From contig JAPMOS010000017.1 in the NCBI GenBank assembly GCA_027972325.1, positions 124,001 to 188,000 of the forward strand: a stretch of 64,000 bases of DNA, given 5' to 3'. This DNA is from Paratrimastix pyriformis (Eukaryota; Preaxostyla; Paratrimastigidae). The notes under the pieces are model-generated. The model was not told the DNA's origin. It ran no database searches and worked only from the letters and a program-made list of their open reading frames with translations. Every line of letters begins with the position of its first letter. Position 1 is the first letter of the stretch. Both the position numbers and the translations under genes were made by a program. Below, piece after piece: positions 51,201 through 62,570 of this stretch.

Positions 51201-54200
51201 CATCTACATGCTCTCGATGCCCCTCCAGATGGCCCACTGCACCGTCGAATCCAACCAGGCCATCAATGCCGGGGGCGGCATCCACCTGGACACATCCAAC
51301 GGGTCCCATCGGATCGACTCGACTGCCTTCCACTGTCCGTCCGCTGCCCATCATCATCCCGCCCATCCCGCCCCTCCTCTCGGGGGACCTCCGGCTCGGC
51401 TCGAGCCGCGCTCCACTCTGGCCGTGGCCTTCCTGCCCTCACACCGCCCGGCCGCACCGTCCCCGACTGCAGGGAACATTGCCCCGAACGGGGCGGGCCT
51501 CTACCTCCGGGACACGCCCAGCGGATCCACCGCCGACCGGTCGGACAAGGTGATGGGCACCGTGCGGCTGCTGGTGACGGGCTCGGCGTTCGTCGACAAT
51601 GCGGCCGCCAAGTCGGGCGGGGGCATCTTAGCCGAGCCCGGGCAGACCCTGCAGACGGAGATCGTCCTGGCCGACACGCTCTTCCAGAACAACGAGGCCG
51701 GCGAGAGCGGGGGCGCCGTCTTCCTGGACTCGTACTTCGGCAATGCGACCTTCATCCTGGACCGGCTCACCCTGGTCGGCAACCAGGGCGGCGAAGCGGG
51801 CGGCGGGCTGGCGGTCTGGTTCGAGAAGCCCGCCAACCTGCTCGTGGTCCGGGATACGGTCATGCGCTACAACACCGCCAATCGGGGGGCCCACTTCTTC
51901 GCGAACTCCGAGACCGGCTCGCGGGTGGAATTTTTCAACACCTCGACCTTTGTCGGCGGGGCCAGCTTCGGCGGGGCGGGCTACGTGGAGGGATCCGTCT
52001 TCAACTGGGTGGGCGGCTCGGTCTCCCAGACGAAAGGCTCCATCGACGGTCCGTCCCGTCGCTCCCGCAAGCCTTGTCCTTGGGGGGGTGGCCGGCCTGA
52101 CTCAAGCACCGTCCGTCCGCCCCGCCCCGCCCCGCCCCTCCCCCAACCAGGAGCGGGCTTGTATCTGGTGTTCCTGATCAACGCCACGATCGCCGATGTG
52201 CACTTCTCGGAGATCCAGTCCAAGGCCGCCATCGCCGTCACGGACTCGGCCTTCGTCCGGGTGCACGGGTGCTCCTTCCGGTCCATGTCCCAGACCTCGG
52301 CCATCCACGCGTCCACCCTGCAGCGGCTCGAGGTGGCCCGGTGCCGCTTCGCCGACATCGACGACGTCCACATCGGGGGCGGCATCTACGCCATCAACGT
52401 GGACCGCTTCGAGGCACGCGAGAGCACCTTCGAGCGCTGCAACGGCGTCTTCGGCAGTCCGTCGCCCAGCCACAACCCGCTCCTCTAGGGCCCCCGGACT
52501 CGTGCCGTCACGCACTCATCCACCTGATTCCGCCACCACCCACGGACACACGCACCGCCCCAGGCGCTCTGTACCTGCTTGGGTGTGTCCAGCCTGCCGT
52601 GCTGGAGAGCCTGACGGTGCGCGAGTGCAACAGCTCGTACGGGGCCATCTCGGTGCTCAACGGGGCCATGGTCCGCCGGTGCCACTTCGAGCGGCTGCGG
52701 GCCGTCATGGGCAGCGCCATCTATGCCCAGGGCTCCGCAGGCAACACCGCCCAGGTCGGCCGCGCCTCCCCCCGTCGCTCGCCCTGCAACCATTGATGCA
52801 CGTGCCCGTAAGCGGTGACCGGCCAATCGTTGGCGGGTTCCCCCCGCTTCCCCTCTCACCACCCGGCCTCTTTTTTCGGGCACGGCGGCTCCCCGATGAC
52901 AGCTCTTCGTGGGGAACTCGGTCTTCACCGACCTGGAGGCCACCCTCGACGGGGGCGCCATCGCTGTCCTCTCGATGAAGACCCTGATGTTGGCCAACTG
53001 CTCCTTCGAGCGGCTCCGGGCCAAGGACGGCGGCGCGGTCAGCGCCTTCGACTCGGCCCTGGTGGTGGCTATCGAGTCCACATTCTACGACTGCAGGGTC
53101 CGCCCGCCCCCCCGCTCCTCTCGCCCCTCACCAGCCTCCGCCTCACCCACAACCCGGGTCCACTCCCTCCGGGGTTGGTGTGCAGGCCTCTGGGACGGGC
53201 GGGGCGATGAACTTCTTCCACGTGACGAAGCTGATCATCGGGAGCGGGTCGACCTTCCATTTCAACCACGCCGCCGAGGCAGGCGGGGCCCTCTCCCTGC
53301 GGGGATCGGGCGACGAGGAGAGCCTGGTTGAGTTGGGCTCGAGGACTTGGTTCCACCGGAACTCGGCCGGCCTGCAGGTCTGCGCCGTCCCCCCCCCCCC
53401 CCCCCCCCCCCCCCCCGACCATTTGGGTTCCTCCTGGTGGTGGGTCCTTGCAGGGCGGGGCCATCTACATTCGCGACTACGGGCGGCTGTTTCTCGAGAC
53501 GATCTCCTGCGCCGAGAACACCTCCCCCCAGATGGGCGGCTGCCTGTCGACGCTGCGGGTGACCCAGGTGGCCATGACCCGGGCGTACTTCTCCCACAAC
53601 AACGCCACCGACCTGGGCGGGGCGGCCTGCATCTTCTTCGCCCGCAACATGACCGCCGACAACTGCACCTTCATCGGCAACAAGGGCGTCGCGGGCGGCG
53701 CCGTCTACGTCGTACCCCAGGTCGACGGGGCCGTCACTTCGTCTGCCGCTCGCCCGCCCGCCCGCCCGCCCGCCCGCCCGCCCGCCCGCCCGCCCGCCCG
53801 CCCGCCCGCCCGCCCGCCCGCCCGCCCGCCCTGGCTTTTTTCTTTTCCCATCACCCGGTGATCCGTGCCCGCCACTCATTCGCCTCTCGACCGGGTTGGT
53901 GCGGCGGCTGGCTTCGCAGGTTCCACGCGGCCTTCTGCAACTTCACGGACAACACGGCCTCCGAGAGCGGCGGTGGCCTCTCGCTGCCGGCCACCCCGAG
54001 CACCTTCGTCATCACCAACTCGGTCTTCCAGGCCAACACGGCCCAGAGCAGCGACGGGGGCGCCCTCTACCTGCGCAACAACGCCGAGCAGTGCCACGGG
54101 GACCTGCTCTACAACCGCTTCCTGGACAACAGCGCCATCAACGGAGGCGGCCTCTCGCTGACGGGGCCCCAGGGCCGACCCAACGTCACCTTCGCCATGA

Positions 54201-54627
54201 GCCACAACCTTTGGGTGGAGAACACCGCCCGCCAGTCGGGTGGCGCCACGGTCTGCCCCGCAGCATCCGCCCCTCGGTGATGGCCTCTCGCGCTGTGATG
54301 GCGCCTTCCGTGATGGCCTTGCATTGACCCTGTTGGGCGCGGTGGGGGGGCCGCTTGGGCTGGGCAGCTGATCGACGGACGCATCCCCACGGCCATCCAC
54401 CACGACACCTGGTCCGTCTTCCCCTCGACCCCGACCCGCCGCAGCGGCGCCTGGGCGCCGTCGCTTCTCATTCTTTCCCGTTGTCATGTTGCTGTTGCCT
54501 TTCCCTTTGCAGGATTTCGAACCGAGCCACTGTGGAGGGTGGGGCGCTCTACGTCCGGGACGCCCCCTGGGCCTGCCGCTGGTGCACATTCACCAAGAAC
54601 TTTTGCCTCGGTCCTCCTCGCAGACCC

Positions 54628-54658
<31 letters not shown>

Positions 54659-55158
54659 ACACACACACCGCACACACGCACAACCACAACAACCACAACA
54701 ACCACAACTACACGCAACCACGGGGCCGTGTTTCATCTTCTTGTCTCCTCCTGGTCGGTGGGCGCCGTCGTGCGGGACAGAGGAGGGTGTTTTCGAGTGC
54801 GCCCTGCCGCCGCCCGTCCGGGCCGAGCGGGCTTGGGCTGCCCTGCGGGTGCCTCCCCGCCCCGCGCTGCCCTCGGCACCGGCATCAGGCCGGCCTTCGG
54901 GACCCGCCCCTGGGGCCGCAGCCGGGGCCCAGTTTGGGGCGGGGTTTCCAAGACCGGCCGCGGGGGCGCCCTCTACGTGGAGGGCAGCTCGGCCGTGGTG
55001 GGGACGGAGCTCTATGGCTGCCTGTTCGCCATGAACTCGGGCTTCATGGGCGCCGGGGTCTGCCGGGCTCACATCGGCGCGTCTGCCGCTCGCGATGGGC
55101 GGCCCGCATCCGCCTGCACCCGGGGTCGCCCCGCCCCTGCTCCTCATGCTCCTCTGTA

Positions 55159-55198
<40 letters not shown>

Positions 55199-58100
55199 AA
55201 CCCAGGCGATGGCCATGGGCACGGATCTGCTCGTCACCAATTCCACCTTCGAGCTGAACGACATCTGCCTGACCAGCAGCCTGGCCACGGACCCCTCCCT
55301 GGGGGGCGGCCTGACGGTCCGCCTCAACCCGGGCGTCCCGGGCCCCGAGGCGGCCGTCATCGAGAACTGCCGCTTCGCCAGCAACTTCGGGGGCGGCCTC
55401 AGCGTTGCCGGTCTGTCTCGCCTCCTCCTCCTCCTCTCCCTCTCCCTTCGCCAACCACTGGTCGGGTTTCATTGCGGGCGCTGACCATATCCGGGGGTGC
55501 TGCCCATGTCCGGGGGTCCTGCCCATGTCCGGGGGTCCTGCCCATGTCCGGGGGTGCTGACCATATCCGGGGGTGCTGACCATATCCGGGGGTGCTGACC
55601 ATATCCGGTGGTGCTGACCATATCCGGGGGTGCTGCCCGTCCGGGGGTGCTGACCATATCCGGGGGTGCTGCCCATATCCGGGGGGGCGGGATGCGGGCC
55701 GTAGATCTGGCCTCGAAGGCGGGCTCGTCGGCACTCCTGCGGGGCAGCCAATTCCACGCGAACGCGGCCCTGCCCGCCGCGAGCAACCTGACCACGAGCA
55801 ACGTCTACTGCCTGCACAGCACCCTCTACGTGGACCCGGCCTCGTACGAGGCCCGGCCGGCCATCCCATGGACGGTGTGCGACGATCAGTGCACCGTGTG
55901 GGACGCCCTGCCCGGCCAGGCCGGGACCTTGGACCAGTGCAGTCTGCCCCCACCCACCCGTCCACCCTCCGGCCCTGGGACCCTCGCCCCATCTGCATGT
56001 TGTTCATTCGCGCTCGCTTTTGCTGATGGGGGATGGGGGGGGGGGGCAGACCTGCCCGAGCCGAGCCTGCTCGACATCAGCCCCAACACCGTCCTCATCG
56101 GCCAGGCATCCACCCCCACGGAGGTCGCTCGGCCTCCCCCGTCCCATTGGCGCGCGATCAGGGGTCCCGGCTCGTTGCTCATTGCGCTGCGCGCTCCCGC
56201 TTGGGTGCGGGGGTGGCAGGTGGTCATCACGGGCAGCGGCTTCCTGGGCTGGGAGATCTGGGCCCTGTACACGCTCATCGCCAACGGTCTGCCGCCCTCC
56301 CCCGTCAGCCCTTCGATCCCCTCACCCGCCCTGGACTGCCCCTCACCCGCTTGTGTCGCGGCTCCAGAATCGGTTGTGGTGAAGGACGTTTCCTGCTCGC
56401 GGCTCGAGGAGCGGGCGGACGCCGTCCGGTGCAGCATCGTCCCCCTGCTCGGTCTGCCCCTTTCCCATCCCCTCGGTCGGCTCCATCCCGGCCGCCCTCT
56501 GGCCGGAGGGTCTTGCTGGAGATGCTGACGACGACCGTCTCGCCTTGTGTCTCTTGCTGTGCGTGCGGGTGGGGGTGGGTGGCGGGGCCCGGGGCAGCCT
56601 TTGGCGAATCGGTCTTCACGGTGCGGGTCTCGAACGACCACAACTACTACTCGGCAAGCTACCTCACCGTCGAGCTGGTGGCCCCGTCCCACGCGTGGAT
56701 GTCCGCCCCCGCCCTCCGCCCCCGCCCTCTCTGATCCGCCCTCCCTGACCCGCCCTCCCTGACCCGCCCGCCCTCTCTGATCCGCCCTCCCTGTCCCCGC
56801 CGCAGCCCCTGGGTGTGCGCGGCTGCAGGCAGCGCCGTTCTTGTGGCCGTGGTCGTGGCGCTGTTCTTCTTCGTGCGCTTCTCCCGCCTCCGCCAAGCCA
56901 CCCGCATCGAGGTCCGCAGCCCGCACCCCCGTGCCTTGAACCCCACCCCCGTGCCTTGAACCCGCGCCTCGAGTCTAGAGCCATGGCTGCTCCCCCTTAC
57001 CCTGCTCACGCGCCTGCCCCCTTGCTGCAGCTGAACTCGTGGCGCGGCTTCAAGCTGGCCGATGTGGACCTGCAGCAGCTCAAGGTCCACGAGCGCATCG
57101 GGGTCGGATCGGCCGGCGAGGTCCGCCTCCCCCTCCCCCCCCCCCATCCTGCCAGTCCCATGAGTTCATCGCGCTAGCGTCCGCCTTCGTGTTGCCTGCT
57201 GCCCTGGCCCCGGGCAGGTGTACAAGGGCGAGCTGCACGGGACGATGGTCGCCGTGAAGAAGCTCTTCGCCAAGACCACCCAGACGGAGTACTTCAAGAC
57301 CGACTTCCAGCGCGAGGTCAACGTCCTCCGGTCCGCCGCCGCCCCGCCCCGCGGCATCCCATCCCACCACCCGCCACCTGTGCCCCGCACCCCCATTGGC
57401 GCTTCACCTCTGTGGCCCCCGCGCCCCCAGGTCGCTGCGGCACCCGAACATCGTCCTCTTCATCGGCGCCACGGCCTCTGAGCCGTACCTCATCATCACC
57501 GGTCTGCCATCATGCACGACCCTGCTGCCGCTCGCCCGATCGTGCTCCTCTCCCCACCTCATCGCCTGCATGGTGCCCGGGGTCCCTTTGCCATTTGCGT
57601 CGCCACAACGTCGGCTGGCCGGGCGCAGAGTACATGGAGCGGGGCACCCTGGCCGACCTCCTCTCGAGCAGCACTTCCCTCAAGTCTGCATCGCCCCCCC
57701 CCCCCCCCCCCCCCCCCCCTCCCGAGACCCGGACACGGCCAACCCATTTTCTGGGTGGTTGTGATCGGGGGACAGGTGGTCTCGCCGGGTGCAGATGGCC
57801 CTGGATGCAGCCCGGGGCATGCTCTACCTGCACACCCTCACCCCGCCCCTCATCCACCGGTCCCGTCGCCGCCCCGCACGGCCACGCTTTGCCACGCCCG
57901 CCCTTCGCCCTGACCCTGCGTGCGTCCTTTTGCTCACGGCAGCCTCCACCCACTCCGCTTCGATAGCGACCTGAAGTCGGGCAACCTGCTGGTCGACCAG
58001 CGCTTCTGCTGCAAGGTGGCCGACTTCGGGCTGACCCGCATCATGGACGTCACCTCCCAGGCGGCCATGACCGCGTGCGGCACCCCCTCGTACTGCGCCC

Positions 58101-58803
58101 CCGAGGTCCGCTCCCTCCTTCCTTTGTCGCTCCGGCGCTCGGCACCCCTTATGGCCATCACTCATCGTCCGAGGCGCCGTGTTTGGGGGGTGGGTCGCGG
58201 ACCCTTTCGGCACAGGTGCTCCGTGGCAACTTCTACACCCTGAAAGCCGACGTGTACAGCTTCGGGATTGTCCTTTGGTCCGCCCCTCCTCCCCTCGCCC
58301 TCGCCCCCTCTCGTTGGCCCGGACACTACGAGGATGCTCACCAACCCCCGCGTCCCAGGGAGCTGTGCACGCGGCAAGCGCCATACCCCGACATGAACGC
58401 CGTCCAAGTGGCCACGGAGGTCATCCGCGGCCGCCGCCCCCCGGTCTGCTCTGTCCCTGTCCATTCACGGCCCTCTGACCCGGGCCCTGCTCCCTCCCGA
58501 TCCCAGGTGCCGGAGCGTTGCCCGGCCACCATCTGCCAGCTCATGCAGCGATGCTGGGACGAGGACCCCGCCAAGCGACCCGACTTTGCGGAGATCGTGC
58601 AGATCCTGGCCGCGGATGAAAGCACAAAGGAGCTTCCCTCCGAGGGTGGGCCGGCGCCACCCCAAGGCCCGGAGGGAGCCTCAAGCACACAGAGAGGATC
58701 ATCCCGACGGAGCAGCCGACGGACCGGGGCCAACATGCCGGACCTGAGCCGGCCCCTGATGGTCTCGCTCCCCCTGGACGACGACGAGGTCCCGGGATTG
58801 TAA
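48225..58803 (+). CDS. Receptor-like TKL protein kinase: signal peptide, Pmp-type beta-helix ectodomain, IPT/TIG, TM, kinase
   Basis: Start ATG 48225 with signal peptide GPPSLFYVVLWGLFLFASC. A long Cys-poor ectodomain over some 20 exons carries polymorphic-outer-membrane-protein style repeats pairing FxxN with GGA/GGG: FVDNAAAKSGGGI, FQNNEAGESGGAVF, FSHNNATDLGGAACIF and FTDNTASESGGGLSL. An IPT/TIG-like unit (LDISPNTVLIGQ, VVITGSGFLG) precedes the helix AVLVAVVVALFFFVRF. The kinase spans exons 57031-57120, 57218-57330, 57431-57501, 57629-57683, 57776-57859, 57967-58105, 58216-58277, 58359-58443 and 58507-58803. It has IGVGSAGEVYKG, MVAVKK, REVNVLRSLRHPNIV, LIHRDLKSGNLL, DFGLTRI, CGTPSYCAPE and DVYSFGIVLWE, so all catalytic residues are present; it should be an active TKL Ser/Thr (or dual) kinase. 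The ligand is unknown. Ectodomain exon joins are approximate. Confidence 0.88.
50012..50113. repeat. CCCAT pentamer tract in receptor-kinase intron
   Basis: About 20 copies of a pentanucleotide end just before an intron acceptor (CATCAG) of the receptor-kinase gene. Confidence 0.92.
53750..53832. repeat. CCCG tetramer tract in receptor-kinase intron
   Basis: About 20 tandem CCCG units lie between two beta-helix exons, inside an intron that starts near 53720. Confidence 0.92.
55159..55198. repeat. Homopolymer C run (about 40 nt) in receptor-kinase intron
   Basis: An uninterrupted C run on the sense strand ends a few bases before the acceptor (CCCAG) of the exon that follows. Other C runs in this gene lie at 53393-53416, 54625-54644 and 57694-57718. 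Confidence 0.92.
55484..55690. repeat. Minisatellite (unit about 19 nt) in receptor-kinase intron
   Basis: About eleven copies of a unit like CCATATCCGGGGGTGCTGA, with a CCATGTCC variant in the first copies, lie between the exon ending near 55400 and the one starting near 55690. Confidence 0.9.
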
Positions 58804-59027
58804 GGAAACCAGCAAAGGTGCAGCGGTGTTTGAGGTATCTCTGGGTGCCTCTCCTGTTCGTTTGCGGTTCGCTCTTCCCTCCTCTCGTTTGGCTTTCTCT
58901 TTCTTTTTTGAGGTTTGTACTCTGCGGCGTGACGACGGGGGAAGAATTGGGTCGTGTACGCAACAACCGAGAATGGTGAGCATAGTGGGGTGGATATAGG
59001 AGACTCTCGGTGAAGTTTCAAGTGAAG

Positions 59028-61683
59028 ATGTGCCGGAATCCTAGCCGGCATTCCCCAGAGGTCTTTGACCCTCCTTTTTCTTGGATGGATTCTCCCGGGC
59101 TTTTGGCGTTCAAGAAGACTGCGGATCGCCAGATTTTGATCCACATCGACCCAAAGATGGTCTTTCACTTTCCTCCGAGCGATACCGATTCCACTCCGAT
59201 ATTTAAAAATTAGAAAATTCCAGACGCCCCGTCTGAAATTGAAGTGTCCTCTGGGACCCCGCATACTCGTTTTGCGGAGTTCTTCCCTCACCGAGAGAAG
59301 ATTGCTGCATACAAGGTCCCTGGTTCCCTCCCCATCCGCATCCTCCTTCACTTTTCTGCTTCCAGGTCAACAATCTGGTGGTTTCCTCCCTCTCTGGGAT
59401 CGTTGCTGACCATGCCACAATTTCTCCGGTTTATTTGGACTATTCCGAGTCGATCTACCGGCGTTCGCTGGTTTTCCTTTTCATTGTTGCTGTTCGGCAC
59501 CAGTTCCCTGGCACTCAGGTCAGCCTGTTGTGCCGCATTAGCAACGCTTACTTGATGAATCTCCAAGGTTTGTTGAACCACTGCTTTCCACCCCGTCCAT
59601 CGGCTGACACCAAATGCAGGGGGCCGTTGGTCGAACTCCCCCGCGGACATTGCCGCCCTGACGGCCGAGATGCGCGCCCTGGTTGCCCGCAAGGCGCCCT
59701 TCGATGAGCTGTGCATGGGGTACGACGACGCTCTGCGCTACTTCGGCACGGCGACGCCCTGCGCCTGCGCGGTGCCCACCCACCCGTCCTCGGTGGGCCA
59801 GCCCCTGACCGCGGCCCTCCTGCAGACCACCAACGACCCCGGTCCGTGCGCGACCCGCCCACTCCCACGCCGCTCGGCTGCTCGATGGGGCGCCTTCCTT
59901 CGGCTCACAGTGGAGTTGCTGTGACGGTGGCCGGGCCGTCGGGGGGCCGACAGAGATCCCCTGCTCGGGCTGCGAGGGCGTCTTCGACCTGTACCACCGG
60001 CCCCTGGTGGAGCACGCGGGCATGCTCGACCGGTTCGACATCGTCTACCGGAGCGAGGAGCCCGCGGGCCTGCTGCTCCACTTCCCTTCCACCTCCGACG
60101 GGGCCATCCCCGCCACGGCCACCATCAGCGAGTCCGACCTGGTCCGCCCCCGGCCCCCCTCACTCCCCCTCACTCCCCCCCTCACTTCCCCCTCACTCCC
60201 ATGCTGCGGGCAGGTTCTGGCCCGGGTGCACAACGAGAACATGAAGCTGGGCCTGGCCACCTGCATGGGCCAGGTGAACAAGCTCATCCGGGAGAACAAG
60301 GCCAAGGACTTCGTGGCCACCTGCAACGCGGTCCACGAGCAGCGCATCGCCGAGATCGTGCTGGCCGTCAAGGCCAAGAACGCCGCCCTCATCGCCGCCG
60401 CCAAGGGCAACCCCGCCGCGGGCCTCAAGATGATCCTCATCGGCGGCCCGTCCAGCTCGGGCAAGGTCCCGCCCGCCCTCCCCGACGCCTGCCTGAGATC
60501 AAGGCACCACCCCTGGGGGGGTGATAGCCACCTGATGAGATCGATCAACTCAATCCCCCCCCCCCCCCCCCTCCCCCAAACACACGCACCACCACAGACC
60601 ACCTTTGCGCGGCGCCTGATGATCCAGCTGCGGCTGACGGGGTTCGATCCGCTGTGCATCAGCGTAGACGACTACTACAAGCCGCGCGAGGAATGCCGCA
60701 CCGGGCCGGGCGGCAGCTACGACTTCGAGTGTCTCGAGGCCCTGCGGATCCCGCTCTTCAACCAGCACATGCTCTCCCTCTTCGCCGTCCGTCTGCCCGC
60801 CACCCGCCACCCGCCACCCGCCACCCGCACCCGGTGCTCCTCCGCTCCCCCCTGGATCCGTTAGGGACCCCCCCGTCACCCGTTCCTGGGTCCTGTGGCT
60901 GGTCTCGTTGTGTGGGTGTTGGCACCGTGTTGGCGGGGCGCAGGGCCAGGAGACCGAGACGCCCAAGTTCGACTTCCACACGGGGCTGCCCTCGGTGCCG
61001 GGGAAGGGCCGCACGATGCGCATGTCGGCCAACTCGCTGCTGATCGTCGAGGGCATCCACTGCCTCAACCCGGCCTTCACCAGCCAGCTGCCCGCCAACG
61101 CCCTCTACCGGATCTTCATCGCGCCCCTGACCCAGATGAAGCTCGACGACCACAACTTCATCTCCAACCAGACCACCCGCGCCCTGCGCCGCATCGTCCG
61201 CGACTACTTCCACCGCGGATGGACCGGTCCGCACCCCCGCCCCCATGCCCAGGACCATGCCCCATCCGCATCCCCATGCACCCACCCTCGTGCGTCCGCC
61301 CCCGTTCTGTAACCTGCCTCCGACTTGGAGCTCAACACATTTTTCGGCGATTTGTGTGCGCGTGTGCGCGTGTGCGCGGGGGTGCGATAGCCACCAACAC
61401 GCTGCGCTTCTGGCCGGACGTGCTGGCTGCCGAGAACCGGTACATCTTCCCCTTCACGGACAACGCCGACTTCGTCTTCAACAGCTCCCTCGACTACGAG
61501 TTTGCCGTGCTGAAGGTCTACGTGGAGCCCCTCCTCAAGTGCGTCAAGCCCTCCGAACCCGAGTACAACCTGGCCCGGGAGCTGCTCAACTTCCTCTGGG
61601 GAGTGCTCACCCTGCCTCACGATTGGGTTCCGGCAACATCCCTGCTGCGCGAATTCATCGGAGGCAATTTCTATGACGTTTAG
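59028..61683 (+). CDS. TGS-domain uridine kinase (bacterial-type nucleoside kinase)
   Basis: It phosphorylates uridine/cytidine in pyrimidine salvage. Nine exons (59028-59159, 59214-59315, 59366-59567, 59620-59841, 59954-60141, 60214-60465, 60598-60786, 60944-61226, 61391-61683) sum to 620 residues. N-terminal TGS-like region (SSGTPHTRFAEFFP, VNNLVVSSLSG, SIYRRSLVFL) and a ThrRS-like middle (FDIVYRSEEPAGLLLHFPS, ARVHNENMKLG). Then the kinase: P-loop LIGGPSSSGKTTFARRL split by an intron between K and T, CISVDDYYKPRE, YDFECLEALRIPLFN, LLIVEGIHCLNP, LDDHNFISNQTTRALRRIVR and AENRYIFPFTDNADFVFNSS. It ends REFIGGNFYDV, the usual family C-terminus. All motifs are intact. The first exon is the least certain. 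This three-part architecture is mainly bacterial and is known from some anaerobic protists, so lateral origin is plausible. Confidence 0.9.
60557..60570. repeat. Homopolymer C run in uridine-kinase intron
   Basis: A sense-strand C run lies in the intron 60466-60597 that splits the P-loop codons, about 30 nt before the acceptor. Confidence 0.88.
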
Positions 61684-61732
61684 ATGATAAGCTCGTGTGA
61701 TCTCTTTGAAGTACATCCAACATTCGCTTAGT

Positions 61733-61979
61733 TCATGCCTCTTTGCTGCCGGGGTTTCCTCCTGCTCGGAGCTGTTGTGCTTCCTTTTCTTCGTCCCGAA
61801 GGAGCTTTCGAAGGAGGAAGAAGCGGAGGATAAAGAAGAGCGCCCCAACTAAGATCACAATTCCCCAAAAAACCTAGGGATTTTTTTTTGTGTGTGAAGA
61901 GGAAGAACGCAGCACTCACACCTTTAAGTTGAGACCGAAGCCAGTATGCGTGTACTGCACGCTTGAACGTTGCTGACAT
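61733..61979 (-). CDS. Small single-pass membrane protein (66 aa)
   Basis: Two exons: complement of 61920-61979 (MSATFKRAVHAYWLRSQLKG) and 61733-61873, joined by a 46-nt intron whose donor GTGAGT is, unusually for this window, of classical type. The second exon starts FWGIVILVGALFFILRFF, a clear membrane helix, followed by a basic patch (LLRKLLRDEEKEAQQLR) and a short tail. Without splicing neither exon gives this helix in frame. Not recognised; it could be a small subunit of an organelle or ER membrane complex, but nothing decides this. It is convergent with the uridine kinase (50 bp between stops). Confidence 0.65.
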
Positions 61980-62570
61980 GATGGACAGCCCATCCGAGAC
62001 GACAGCAGAACTCTTTAACCAAGGACGATCCGACTCCCCACCTGAGTCCAAAGCATTCGGAGATGGGGAACCAACCAAATCAACAACTCAATAATTAGGC
62101 GCCATCGCGGATTGAAAAGGGATGACGTCTTCCATAGATCGCTTCGATATATCGCACCAAATCAATTCTTTTATTCCAGCTGCAGATTTAATTAAAAAAA
62201 AAAAAAGGCACGCCCCCGCGCGGTCGATCCGGAAGGCCGAATGTAATCTGAGAAAAGAAAGAAAAAGGTCTGAGTCCTGGTTCGCAATCGAAATCCGCAC
62301 ACATGGTACCCAACAAAAGTTGGCTCAGACACAGGAAGGATGGTAGAAAGTAAATTCCTCATATTGGACAACCCCTTAGGGAGTCCTTCAGAGGGTGACA
62401 CAGAATTTCGTTTTCCATCAACGCCATACATCGGCACCCACACTTAGACAGATACATATTGGTAGCAGACCTAGCGCAAGGAGGCTGCCTTCTCGAGGTC
62501 GTGGCGCCGAACCATGAAAAAATAACCCCGGCTCCTTAAGCTCTTCCGTTTCCGTTTGAAACGCTTGAAA
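61980..62570. other. AT-rich divergent intergenic region
   Basis: About 590 bp between the small membrane protein and the PH-domain gene; the most AT-rich part of the window. It has an A run at 62193-62204. A GCGCAAGG string near 62472 recalls part of U6 snRNA, but the rest of that RNA is absent. Promoters of both flanking genes probably lie here. Confidence 0.6.

Noticed and set aside
62440-62520. A string resembling part of U6 snRNA (GCGCAAGG)
   Set aside because: The ACAGAGA box, the 5' stem and a terminal T run are missing.
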